Below are positions 24,862 through 31,994 of a DNA stretch of 41,042 bases, one piece after another (position 1 is the first letter of the stretch; each line of letters begins with the position of its first letter). The stretch is from Planctomycetaceae bacterium (GTDB lineage: Bacteria; Planctomycetota; Planctomycetia; Planctomycetales; Planctomycetaceae). The notes below the pieces were generated by a model that worked only from the letters and a program-made list of their open reading frames with translations, made no database searches and had not been told where the DNA came from. The stretch covers positions 1 to 41,042 of the forward strand of contig JAKFUF010000146.1 in NCBI GenBank assembly GCA_021732845.1, in the 5' to 3' direction. A program made the position numbers and the translations under genes.

Positions 24862-25680
24862 TCACCGCTGGATCGGCACCCGGTGCATCTGCAGTTCATC
24901 CTTGACCACGACCTCGATGAACTCCTGCTCACTGCCCACGAGGCTCAACTTGATGCGCTGCCCCGGTTCCAGCTTGTTCTTTTCAATGTTCTCCGCGCCG
25001 CTCACACAGACCCGCTTGCCGACGCTGGTTGGCGTCACTTCCCTGGACGCGGCGACGACATCGACGGACAGCACATGATCAAAGTCTGTCTCCTGCTTGC
25101 CGGGCTTGTGAGGGGCGCTGAGCTGGTGGGCCAGAAACGCCGCCTTGGGCGTGCCGAACAGCACGTAGGTCAAGGCCTTCGGTCGTGGAAACCTGGGGTT
25201 CAGTTCTTCCTTCCACACAATGCCCTTGACCGTTGCCGTCACGTTCCTGCCGACAACCTGACGCTCCTCGCCCTCAAAATGGAAGATGTCGCCGTTGAAG
25301 CTCTTGCCGGCCTTCAGCGTGTCGGGAAGCACCCAGTCGTCTTCATCCTCGGCACGGTCGGCCGACACCGGACCCTTCCTGAACGGCTCCAACTGGTATC
25401 GGCGCTCCCGCTTGAGGTCTTCCTTGACATCCTTCTCGATGGCCAGCCTCGAGTCGTCATCGAATGACACCTCCACGATGTACTGGTATGAATGGATGCT
25501 GGAGAACCTTGGAAAATGGGACAGGAAGAACTTCCCGTCACCAATGCAGACGCGGAATTCATGATGCCCGACCGGCATTGATCCGCCATGATGGTCGTCA
25601 TGCTGCGCCTGCAACGATGAAGCGGATGCGAGGCTGACGAGAACCGCCGAGAACAAGCAGGCTTGCCTGATGAATGACAT
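24862..25680 (-). CDS. Exported His-rich protein of an unnamed family, LodA neighbour
   Basis: 273 aa from ATG 25680; the frame extends to 25986 but overlaps the amidase gene. Signal peptide ~1-25 (LASASSLQAQ), then HDDHHGGSMPVGHHEF, a His-rich N-terminus. The body has FFLSHFPRFSSIHSYQYIVE, FNGDIFHFEGEE, LTYVLFGTPKAAFLAHQLS and DFDHVLSVDVV. I recognise this motif set (LSHxPxF..HxYQ and LFGxxxxxFLAH) from unnamed exported proteins in other bacteria but know no function. The His cluster suggests metal binding. It sits 54 bases after the amidase and 75 before the LodA-like gene, consistent with one operon. Confidence 0.7.
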   Translation of the reverse strand: MSFIRQACLFSAVLVSLASASSLQAQHDDHHGGSMPVGHHEFRVCIGDGKFFLSHFPRFSSIHSYQYIVEVSFDDDSRLAIEKDVKEDLKRERRYQLEPFRKGPVSADRAEDEDDWVLPDTLKAGKSFNGDIFHFEGEERQVVGRNVTATVKGIVWKEELNPRFPRPKALTYVLFGTPKAAFLAHQLSAPHKPGKQETDFDHVLSVDVVAASREVTPTSVGKRVCVSGAENIEKNKLEPGQRIKLSLVGSEQEFIEVVVKDELQMHRVPIQR

Positions 25681-25733
25681 GTTGTTTCCCCGAATTGTGA
25701 TGGGTGACATTGAAGGACGCGGCTCTGGCCGGA

Positions 25734-27233
25734 CTAAACTGGCGGGGCCTGATAGCCGCCGAGGCCTTGCTCGACCAGTTTGGCCAGCGCCAGCACGACA
25801 TCTTCCCGCCACGGCCTGCCGACAATCTGGATGCCGATGGGCAGCCCCTTGGCCGATGTCCCGGCGCGGACCACGGCGGCGGGCCAGCCGGTCATGTTGT
25901 AGGCGAAGGTGTAACTGAAGGCCGCGTTGGCCTCCGCCGGCGCCGACCTGCCATGGGGCATGTCGGCGAACGCGCAGGCCGGGCACACGATCGCGTCGAA
26001 GCCCTCCATGAACTGCAGCATCCGCCCGCGCCAGGCGTCCCAGCGCTCGATGGCGGCCGTCAGATCACCGCTGGTCATCGCTTTTTGGCCGAGGGCCAGC
26101 AGCATTTGCGGACCGGGCTGCGTCGTGCCCGCCTGGGCCAGAAGCCGGTGGAACGAGGCGGCGCCATCCGCGCTGTACAAGTCCGCGTCCATCTGGATCA
26201 CATCATCCAGCGCCGCGGGTCTCTGGGCTTCAACCCGCGCGCCGCTCTTTTCCAGAACCTTGGCGGAATCCGTCACGACCCTGGCCACCCCAGGGTCCAG
26301 CGGGCAGGCACCGTTTTCGGTGTACATGGCGACGCGCAGCCCCTTGCATTCGACCCGGCCGGGGTCACCCAGCGGCAGGGGGGCAATCGAGGCATCGCGC
26401 CAGTCCGGGCCGGCGATCACCCCTAGGATCAGCGACAAATCGTCGACCGAGCGGGCCAGCGGCCCCAACTGGGTGAACGCCTGCAGATGGCCTTCCGGTG
26501 AAATGATGTGCCCGGTTCGAGGAACCCGTCCCGAAGTGGGCTTGATGCCCGCGATTCCGCAGAAGTGCGCTGGCAGTCGAATGCTTCCCCCCGTGTCGCT
26601 GCCGATGTCAAACGGCACTCCGCCCGCCGCCACGATCGCCGCCGCGCCCCCGCTCGAGCCGCCCGGAGAATACTCCAGATTCCACGGGTTGTTGGTGACG
26701 CCGTAGACAGGGTTGGTCGTTTCCCAGGCGCAGGTCAACTCCGGGGTGTTGCTCTTTCCCAACAGGATCGCCCCCGCCGCCTTGAGCCGCTTGACGACCG
26801 TGGCGTCCTCCCTGGGGACGAATTTCGCGCGGCCCCGTGTCCCGGCCGTGGTGACGACGCCCGCCGTGTCCAGCGAGTCCTTGATCGTCATCGGCACGCC
26901 GTGCAACGCGCCCGTGGCTTCGCCGCGTGCCAGCGCCTGGTCGGCGGCGTCGGCCCTGTCGCGGGCATCCGCCGCGAGCGCCACCACCGCATTGAGCTTT
27001 GGATTCACGGCCGCGATGCGTGCCAGGCAGGCGTCGACGACTTCGCGCGCGGACACCTCCTTGTGGCGGATCAGCGCGGCAAGCTGCCCGGCCGTGGCAT
27101 GCGTCAGGTCGGAAGGTTTGGCGGCTGCATTCAGGCGTTGCGGAACTCCCGCGGCGAGCGCTGCAACGCCGGCTGCTCCCATCCCGATAAAGCGGCGGCG
27201 CGATGTACGGACCGTCTCCGATGGAATGGGCAT
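25734..27233 (-). CDS. Tat-exported amidase (amidase signature family)
   Basis: 499 aa from ATG 27233 (MPIPSETVRTSRRRFIGMGA). The Tat leader spans ~10-30. The amidase signature is complete: Lys118 in PMTIKDSLDTAG, the cis-Ser in SPGGSSGGAAA (Ser193/194) and nucleophile Ser217 in GSDTGGSIRLPA, the Ser-cisSer-Lys triad. It ends GWPAAVVRAGTSAKGLPIGI and QIVGRPWREDVVL, as in normal-length amidases. The enzyme hydrolyses carboxamides outside the cytoplasm, releasing ammonia or amines; the substrate is not readable. First gene of the run towards the LodA/LodB pair. Confidence 0.92.
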   Translation of the reverse strand: MPIPSETVRTSRRRFIGMGAAGVAALAAGVPQRLNAAAKPSDLTHATAGQLAALIRHKEVSAREVVDACLARIAAVNPKLNAVVALAADARDRADAADQALARGEATGALHGVPMTIKDSLDTAGVVTTAGTRGRAKFVPREDATVVKRLKAAGAILLGKSNTPELTCAWETTNPVYGVTNNPWNLEYSPGGSSGGAAAIVAAGGVPFDIGSDTGGSIRLPAHFCGIAGIKPTSGRVPRTGHIISPEGHLQAFTQLGPLARSVDDLSLILGVIAGPDWRDASIAPLPLGDPGRVECKGLRVAMYTENGACPLDPGVARVVTDSAKVLEKSGARVEAQRPAALDDVIQMDADLYSADGAASFHRLLAQAGTTQPGPQMLLALGQKAMTSGDLTAAIERWDAWRGRMLQFMEGFDAIVCPACAFADMPHGRSAPAEANAAFSYTFAYNMTGWPAAVVRAGTSAKGLPIGIQIVGRPWREDVVLALAKLVEQGLGGYQAPPV

Positions 27234-27562
27234 GATTATCAGCCTTTTCGTGTGGTGAAAGGTGAATTCGACGCCCCGGCGGTCTTGGCCCAAGCGCCTG
27301 AGACGTAGCGTCGGCTTCAGCCGACCCGCGGACCGGTCTGCCCCGGCGGGAGACCGCCTCTCGCGTTCGTTGTTGTTAAATGCCTGGAAGCTTCTTGAGC
27401 CCGACGCGTATTTTTTGCGGATTGCCAGACTGGCCTTGCGCCCTAGTCTGGGAAACGAAGATCCGTCAGCGCAAAGCGCGACCTGCAGGTTGATTTTTGC
27501 AAAAAGGCATTTTACTGTGAAATTTGAAATCTGAAATTTGTAATTCCACCGTGCGCCCCACG
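27234..27562. other. Divergent intergenic region with palindrome and AT-rich repeats
   Basis: This lies between the amidase start and the ferredoxin start. It holds the REP-like palindrome at 27310-27325, a hairpin-prone GC stretch (CCGGTCTGCCCCGGCGGGAG), and an AT-rich tail from about 27490 with GAAATTTGAAATCTGAAATT repeats. No gene is supported. Confidence 0.65.
27310..27325. repeat. REP-like palindrome
   Basis: GTCGGCTTCAGCCGAC, preceded by AGC and the GTA that completes the GTAGCGTCGGCTTCAGCC form seen at 36805-36827. Its core also occurs at 40784-40803 with one change (TTG for TTC), in all cases intergenic. Confidence 0.85.
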
Positions 27563-27760
27563 ATGCCCCGGCAGAACCTGCCTGATGTCGATCCCCGCCG
27601 CTGCACCACCTGTGGCGACTGCGTCCGCGTCTGTCCGACGGACTGCCTGACGGTTCGCGGGCATGTGCCGGTGGTCGCCCCGCAATTGTGCATTGGCTGC
27701 ACGGTGTGCGAGATCGTGTGTCCGGTGGCGGCAATTGCGATGCGGATGAGCGATTGGTAA
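27563..27760 (+). CDS. 2[4Fe-4S] ferredoxin
   Basis: 65 aa from ATG 27563 (MPRQNLPDVDPRRC); a GTG at 27551 is an alternative. Two complete cluster motifs are present, CTTCGDCVRVCP and CIGCTVCEIVCP, each C-x2-C-x2-C-x3-C-P. This is a low-molecular-weight bacterial-type electron carrier. It lies 47 bases upstream of mrp on the same strand, so shared transcription is plausible, linking electron supply with iron-sulfur handling. No good ribosome binding site is visible at either start. Confidence 0.88.
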   Translation: MPRQNLPDVDPRRCTTCGDCVRVCPTDCLTVRGHVPVVAPQLCIGCTVCEIVCPVAAIAMRMSDW

Positions 27761-27807
27761 AAACGCCGGAAGCATATGCATTGGCAGACAACAAACCTGG
27801 AGTCGTG

Positions 27808-28878
27808 ATGAGTGTGACAGAAGCCCAGATTCGTGACGTTTTGCGGAAACTTCCCGATCCCGAAATTGGACGGAATCTGATCGATCTGGACATGGTGAAG
27901 GCCGTCCGGTTCAACGCCGACATGACGGAAATTCAAATTGAACTGCCGACGCCGGCCTACCCCCGCAAAGAACGGATCGGCGAGGCGGTGGAAGCCGCGA
28001 TCAAGCGGGAACTCCCGCAAACGGTCAATCCCGTGGCCACCTACTGCTGGGATGTGAAGGGGAAGAACACCGGCGGCGCGATTGGGCTGAAGGTCAAGAA
28101 CGTGGTCGCGGTCGGCAGCGGCAAGGGCGGCGTGGGCAAAAGCACCATCGCCGCGTCGTTGGCGTACGGCCTGCATCTGGCCGGAGCCAAAGTGGGCGTG
28201 ATGGACGCCGACATCTACGGCCCAAGCATTCCGCACCTGTTTGGCGTCAACCGCCGGCCGGAAATGATCGAAGAACACGGCCCGAATGGCGAGGTCATCC
28301 AGCGGATCGAGCCGATCGAAATCAACGGCATCAAGCTGATCTCCATTGGCTTTTTGATCGGTGCCGACGAGCCCGTCGTCGTCCGCGGCCCGATTCTGCA
28401 CCGCACCATCACGCAGTTCCTGCAGCAGACAAGCTGGGGTCCGCTGGACTACCTGATCATCGACCTCCCCCCCGGCACCGGTGACGTGTCGCTCACGCTG
28501 TCCCAGTTGCTGGGCCTGGCGGGAGCGGTGGTCGTCTGCACTCCGCAGCAACTGGCGCTCTTGGACGCCGTCAAGGCGCTCAACATGTACCAGAAGGTCA
28601 AGATTCCCGTGCTGGGCATGGTCGAGAACATGACCGGCGAGATCTTTGGCCGTGGCGGCGCGAAGAAGAAGGCCGAGCAGATGGGGGTGCCGTTCCTGGG
28701 CGAAGTGCCCATCAATGCCCAGATCCGCGTGAATGGCGACGGAGGGTTGATCGCCGACAACTTCGCCGAGGGCGCGGCGTCGCGTGAGCCACTGATTCAC
28801 ATGTGCGAACGCGTGGCGATCGAGATTGCCAAAACCCTGCTGGAGACGCCCACAATGCCGACACTGGAGATTCTGTAG
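27808..28878 (+). CDS. mrp: Mrp/NBP35-type iron-sulfur carrier ATPase
   Basis: 356 aa from ATG 27808, with GGAG a few bases upstream. N-terminal MIP18/DUF59 domain (~1-80), then a P-loop NTPase with the deviant Walker A GSGKGGVGKST (103-113), MDADIYGPSIPH (Switch I) and YLIIDLPPGTGDVSLTLSQL. Mrp proteins bind a [4Fe-4S] cluster between two subunits and pass it to apo-enzymes. The usual C-x-x-C pair after GMVENM is missing: the sequence goes MTGEIFGRGGAKKKAEQMG. The cluster-binding mode must differ, or the protein lacks it. A ferredoxin gene precedes it. Confidence 0.93.
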   Translation: MSVTEAQIRDVLRKLPDPEIGRNLIDLDMVKAVRFNADMTEIQIELPTPAYPRKERIGEAVEAAIKRELPQTVNPVATYCWDVKGKNTGGAIGLKVKNVVAVGSGKGGVGKSTIAASLAYGLHLAGAKVGVMDADIYGPSIPHLFGVNRRPEMIEEHGPNGEVIQRIEPIEINGIKLISIGFLIGADEPVVVRGPILHRTITQFLQQTSWGPLDYLIIDLPPGTGDVSLTLSQLLGLAGAVVVCTPQQLALLDAVKALNMYQKVKIPVLGMVENMTGEIFGRGGAKKKAEQMGVPFLGEVPINAQIRVNGDGGLIADNFAEGAASREPLIHMCERVAIEIAKTLLETPTMPTLEIL

Positions 28879-28923
28879 CCAGTTGGATCGACCTGTTGCA
28901 GCCACAGCGGAATTCAGACCCGG

Positions 28924-28952
28924 CAGGCAGTTCGGTGAGGCCGAACTGCCTG
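28924..28952 (+). terminator. Probable terminator hairpin after mrp
   Basis: CAGGCAGTTCGG (28924-28935) pairs with CCGAACTGCCTG (28941-28952) around a five-base loop, 45 bases past the mrp stop. The stem is strong, but only a weak T-rich tail (TTGGCATT) follows, so termination is likely rather than certain. Confidence 0.55.
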
Positions 28953-29093
28953 TTGGCATTACAGGTGATTGACCGGTGCTGCAGAGATTGAAAAACGGCG
29001 CGCCCCGCAATTGTCGGCCCTCTCGCTTCAAAAGCGGTCGCAGAGCCGCAATAGTGACTGGTGCGTGGGTTTGAGTTCTTTGCAGGTCTCGCC

Positions 29094-30530
29094 ATGGGTT
29101 CAGTTCTGATCGTCGACGACGAGCCGGCCATCTGTTGGACGCTGCGTGAGGCCCTGCGGGATGAGGGCCACCAGGTGCAGGTGGCCCCCTCCGCGGAGGA
29201 AGCCCTGCGGCTCACGGCGGGGACGCCGGCGGCCTTTGTTCCGGACGCGGTCCTCCTCGACGTCCGGCTGCCCGGCCGCGACGGGCTGGAGGCGCTGGAA
29301 GACCTGCGGCAGAATATTGGCGCGGTCCCGGTCATTATTATGACCGCCTTTGGCGATCTGCAGACGGCGGTGAATGCGGTTGAGCATGGCGTCTATGACT
29401 ACCTGTTGAAACCGTTTGACCTGGACCCGGCGCTGGCGATCGTCAACCGCGCCCTCCAGCCGTCAGTCAGCGACTCCACGGAAGGCGCTGCCGGCGCGGG
29501 CCTGACGCCCAGCTCGGTTGGCGAGACGATCATTGGCCGTTCGTTGGCGATGCAGCAGGTCTTTAAGAACATTGCCCTGGCGGCCGCCTCCGAAATCAGC
29601 GTGCTGATCACGGGCGAGAGCGGGACCGGCAAAGAATTGGTGGCCCGCGCCCTGCACCGGCACAGCCCGCGCCGCGACGCCGAGTTCTTGCCGGTCTGCA
29701 TCCCCGCCCTTAATCCGGGCGTCATCGAAAGCGAACTGTTCGGACATGTGCGGGGGGCCTTCACCGGAGCGGCAGAAGACCGGATGGGGCTGTTGGAGCT
29801 GGCCCGGGCCGGCACTGTGTTCTTGGATGAAGTGGGTGACATTCCGTTGCACCTGCAGGTGAAGCTGCTGCGCGCCATCGAGCAGGGCGAGATCACGCGC
29901 GTGGGCGAAGCCCGCGCCCGGCCGGCGAAGCCACGCCTGTTGACGGCGACGAACCGGCCGATATCCGAACTTATTGCCCAGGGGCAATTTCGCGAGGATC
30001 TGTACTTTCGCCTCAGCGTGTTTCACATTCACCTGCCGCCCCTCCGCGAGCGACCGGAGGACATTCCGCTGCTGGCCGAACACTTCGTGCAGCAGACGCA
30101 GGCCGCCCGCGGCGGGCAGCCGGTCACGCTCAGCGAGGCGGCGCTGCGGGAACTGTCGCGCCGCACCTGGCCCGGCAACGTCCGTGAACTCCGCAACGCC
30201 GTGGAGCATGCCGCGCTGGTCTCACGCGGGGGGATGATTCACCCGGAACATCTGCCCCGGCCACTCGCCCCGGCACGTGTCGAACCCGCCAATTTGCTGG
30301 ACACGGTTCAGGCGGCCCTGCGGAAATGGGTGGCTCAAGCCGCCCGCGAAAACACCGACCCCAACCCGGAACTTTATGCCGAGTTCCTGCACCTGGTTGA
30401 GCCACCGTTGCTGGAGGTCGTCCTGGAACACGTGGCTCAAAACAAAGCCGCCGCCGCCCAACTCCTCGGTCTGCACCGGGCAACCCTGCGGCAAAAGCTC
30501 CGGCGGTATGGACTGCCGCAGCCGGAATAG
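29094..30530 (+). CDS. NtrC-family sigma-54 response regulator
   Basis: 478 aa from ATG 29094 (MGSVLIVDDEPAICWTLREA). Receiver domain: acidic Asp8/Asp9, phosphoacceptor Asp56 in LLDVRLPG, Thr in IIMTAFGD and Lys in LLKPFD. Sigma-54 AAA+ domain: Walker A GESGTGKE, the RNA-polymerase contact loop RGAFTGAAED, Walker B VFLDEVGDIP, and arginine finger region REDLYFRLSVF. The C-terminal Fis-type helix-turn-helix reads AQNKAAAAQLLGLHRATLRQ. It activates sigma-54 promoters after phosphorylation. No adjacent histidine kinase; the PAS kinase at 18192 could be its partner. It is convergent with the acidic exported protein, separated by a strong hairpin. Confidence 0.94.
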   Translation: MGSVLIVDDEPAICWTLREALRDEGHQVQVAPSAEEALRLTAGTPAAFVPDAVLLDVRLPGRDGLEALEDLRQNIGAVPVIIMTAFGDLQTAVNAVEHGVYDYLLKPFDLDPALAIVNRALQPSVSDSTEGAAGAGLTPSSVGETIIGRSLAMQQVFKNIALAAASEISVLITGESGTGKELVARALHRHSPRRDAEFLPVCIPALNPGVIESELFGHVRGAFTGAAEDRMGLLELARAGTVFLDEVGDIPLHLQVKLLRAIEQGEITRVGEARARPAKPRLLTATNRPISELIAQGQFREDLYFRLSVFHIHLPPLRERPEDIPLLAEHFVQQTQAARGGQPVTLSEAALRELSRRTWPGNVRELRNAVEHAALVSRGGMIHPEHLPRPLAPARVEPANLLDTVQAALRKWVAQAARENTDPNPELYAEFLHLVEPPLLEVVLEHVAQNKAAAAQLLGLHRATLRQKLRRYGLPQPE

Positions 30531-30587
30531 ATAGACGCTGACCTGAAAATCAAAGGGTCGAAAGAGGAACCGCGCTGGCCAAATGAG

Positions 30588-30618
30588 AGTGGCCCCAATG
30601 GTTTCCATTGGGGCCACT
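30588..30618. terminator. Bidirectional hairpin between convergent genes
   Basis: A perfect 14-bp stem (AGTGGCCCCAATGG at 30588-30601, CCATTGGGGCCACT at 30605-30618) with a three-base TTT loop. It lies 57 bases past the ntrC-type stop and 30 bases past the end of the opposite gene. There is no T-run on either strand, so it may act as an attenuating or Rho-assisted terminator. Confidence 0.6.
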
Positions 30619-30648
30619 TGACACGGGATCCGACCCACTCGGGCACCG

Positions 30649-31875
30649 TTACTGCTCTGAAGTCTCGCCACCGGAGGACTCGGCTGCGGGAGCTTCTGGT
30701 TCTGAGGGGCTCTCACTCGGGGGCGTGGCTTCGGGTTCGGAACTGCCCGCTGGTTCAGAGGCCCCCGCTGGTTCAGAGGCCCCGGCTGGCTCGGAAGTCC
30801 CCTCAGGTTCTGGGGTCCCTTCAGGCTCAGGAGTGCTGGATGGTTCCGGGGTGCCTTCAGAATCGGGGGAAGCTTCAGACGGTTCGCCTTCCGAGGCGGC
30901 CTCTTCACCTTCCATCTCTTCGCCCTCGGTCATTTCTTCACCTTCCGAGAGCTCCCCTTCCTCGCCAGCTTCCATTTCGCCGTCGAACTCGCTGCTCACG
31001 ATTTCGCCGTCGCTGCCTTCTTCGGGAGACGACAGGGAGTCCGAATCACTGATGTCTTCGACAATCTCTTCCATCGGCTGATCGTCGATGAACTCGGAGG
31101 AAGCGGCATCCGACAGGTCGGAAACCACATCGATCGAGATGTCACCTTCGTCGCCGTTGGAGGACGGGTTGGAAGCATCGGGCGTGCTGGCGGATGGAGC
31201 CGGAGCGGGAGCCGGTGCTGGTGCGGCTGGCTTGCCTGAGCCACGGGCGGCGGTGGCGTTCGGCTTGGTTTTCAGCGGAGTGGGGGCGACCGGCGTGGGG
31301 GACTTGCCGGCGGGCTGCTTGGGTTCGGGTTTGCCGGCGGGCTGCTTGGGTTCGGGTTTGCTGGAGAGGTAGTCTTCCAGCTTGTCGCAGGGGATGCAGC
31401 GTTCGTCACCCGCCTCGCTGGCCGACTTGAACGATTCGTCGAAGCTGGCCTGAGCCTCGCTGCGTTTGGCTTCGGAGTCACGAGCCGCCTCCGCCGCTTC
31501 TTGCCGTGCCTGGTCGGCCGCTTCGACATCGGCCCGGGCCTTTTCCAGGGCCGCCTGATCCGCCCCGCCCTTGGCCAGATCGTCCAAAGATTTCTCTGCC
31601 GCTGCCACAGCCGTTTGCGCGTCGGCCAGGGCGGCCTGCTTCATCGCGTCGGCCTTGGCCGCACTGTTCAGGGCGGCGGTGTTGGCCTTGTGTTTGGCGG
31701 CCGCGGCCGCCTGGGATTTTTTCTTCTCGACCACGGCGTCGATCAGCCCCTGCAGGACTGGATCCGCGGCGGCCTTGGCAGGTGCCTGGGCCAGGGTGAT
31801 GGAACAAAAGCTGACGGCCAAGACGCCCACACCACAGGCCAGGCCGCGAAGAACGAGTTGTTTGAAAGTCGCCAC
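30649..31875 (-). CDS. Exported low-complexity protein: Ala-rich coiled coil, Pro repeats, acidic tail
   Basis: 408 aa from GTG 31875, chosen because GGAG lies six bases upstream; the frame is open to 31923 from a TTG. Signal peptide ~1-29 (VGVLAVSFCSITLAQAP). Layout: Ala/Lys-rich coiled coil (~35-160), a CIPC pair, tandem KPEPKQPAG repeats, Pro-rich PAPAPAPAP, a D/E/S-rich block (~235-330) and then SEPAG and TPEPEG repeats to the end. The 27-bp and 18-bp DNA repeats behind them can expand or shrink. I know no family; the layout suggests a cell-surface spacer or stalk protein. The next gene upstream (31995) has a similar Ala-rich coil. Confidence 0.75.
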   Translation of the reverse strand: MATFKQLVLRGLACGVGVLAVSFCSITLAQAPAKAAADPVLQGLIDAVVEKKKSQAAAAAKHKANTAALNSAAKADAMKQAALADAQTAVAAAEKSLDDLAKGGADQAALEKARADVEAADQARQEAAEAARDSEAKRSEAQASFDESFKSASEAGDERCIPCDKLEDYLSSKPEPKQPAGKPEPKQPAGKSPTPVAPTPLKTKPNATAARGSGKPAAPAPAPAPAPSASTPDASNPSSNGDEGDISIDVVSDLSDAASSEFIDDQPMEEIVEDISDSDSLSSPEEGSDGEIVSSEFDGEMEAGEEGELSEGEEMTEGEEMEGEEAASEGEPSEASPDSEGTPEPSSTPEPEGTPEPEGTSEPAGASEPAGASEPAGSSEPEATPPSESPSEPEAPAAESSGGETSEQ

Positions 31876-31994
31876 GAGTCGCTCCAATGTTGTTTTTTTC
31901 AGCACCGTCTGCGGCCTGCCCAAAGTCAGGCCGGAATGGCAAGGATTGATGAGGAAAATTCAGCAGAAGAAGGTTTGAATGGGGTCGGTCTGAG

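Noticed and set aside
23704-25467. 587-codon plus-strand frame
   Set aside because: Lies antisense to the LodA-like and His-rich genes; composition is rich in Arg/Gln/His as expected of shadow frames.
27466-29031. 521-codon minus-strand frame opposite mrp
   Set aside because: It mirrors a strongly recognised Mrp gene in a GC-rich region, and the translation has no recognisable domain. Antisense shadow.
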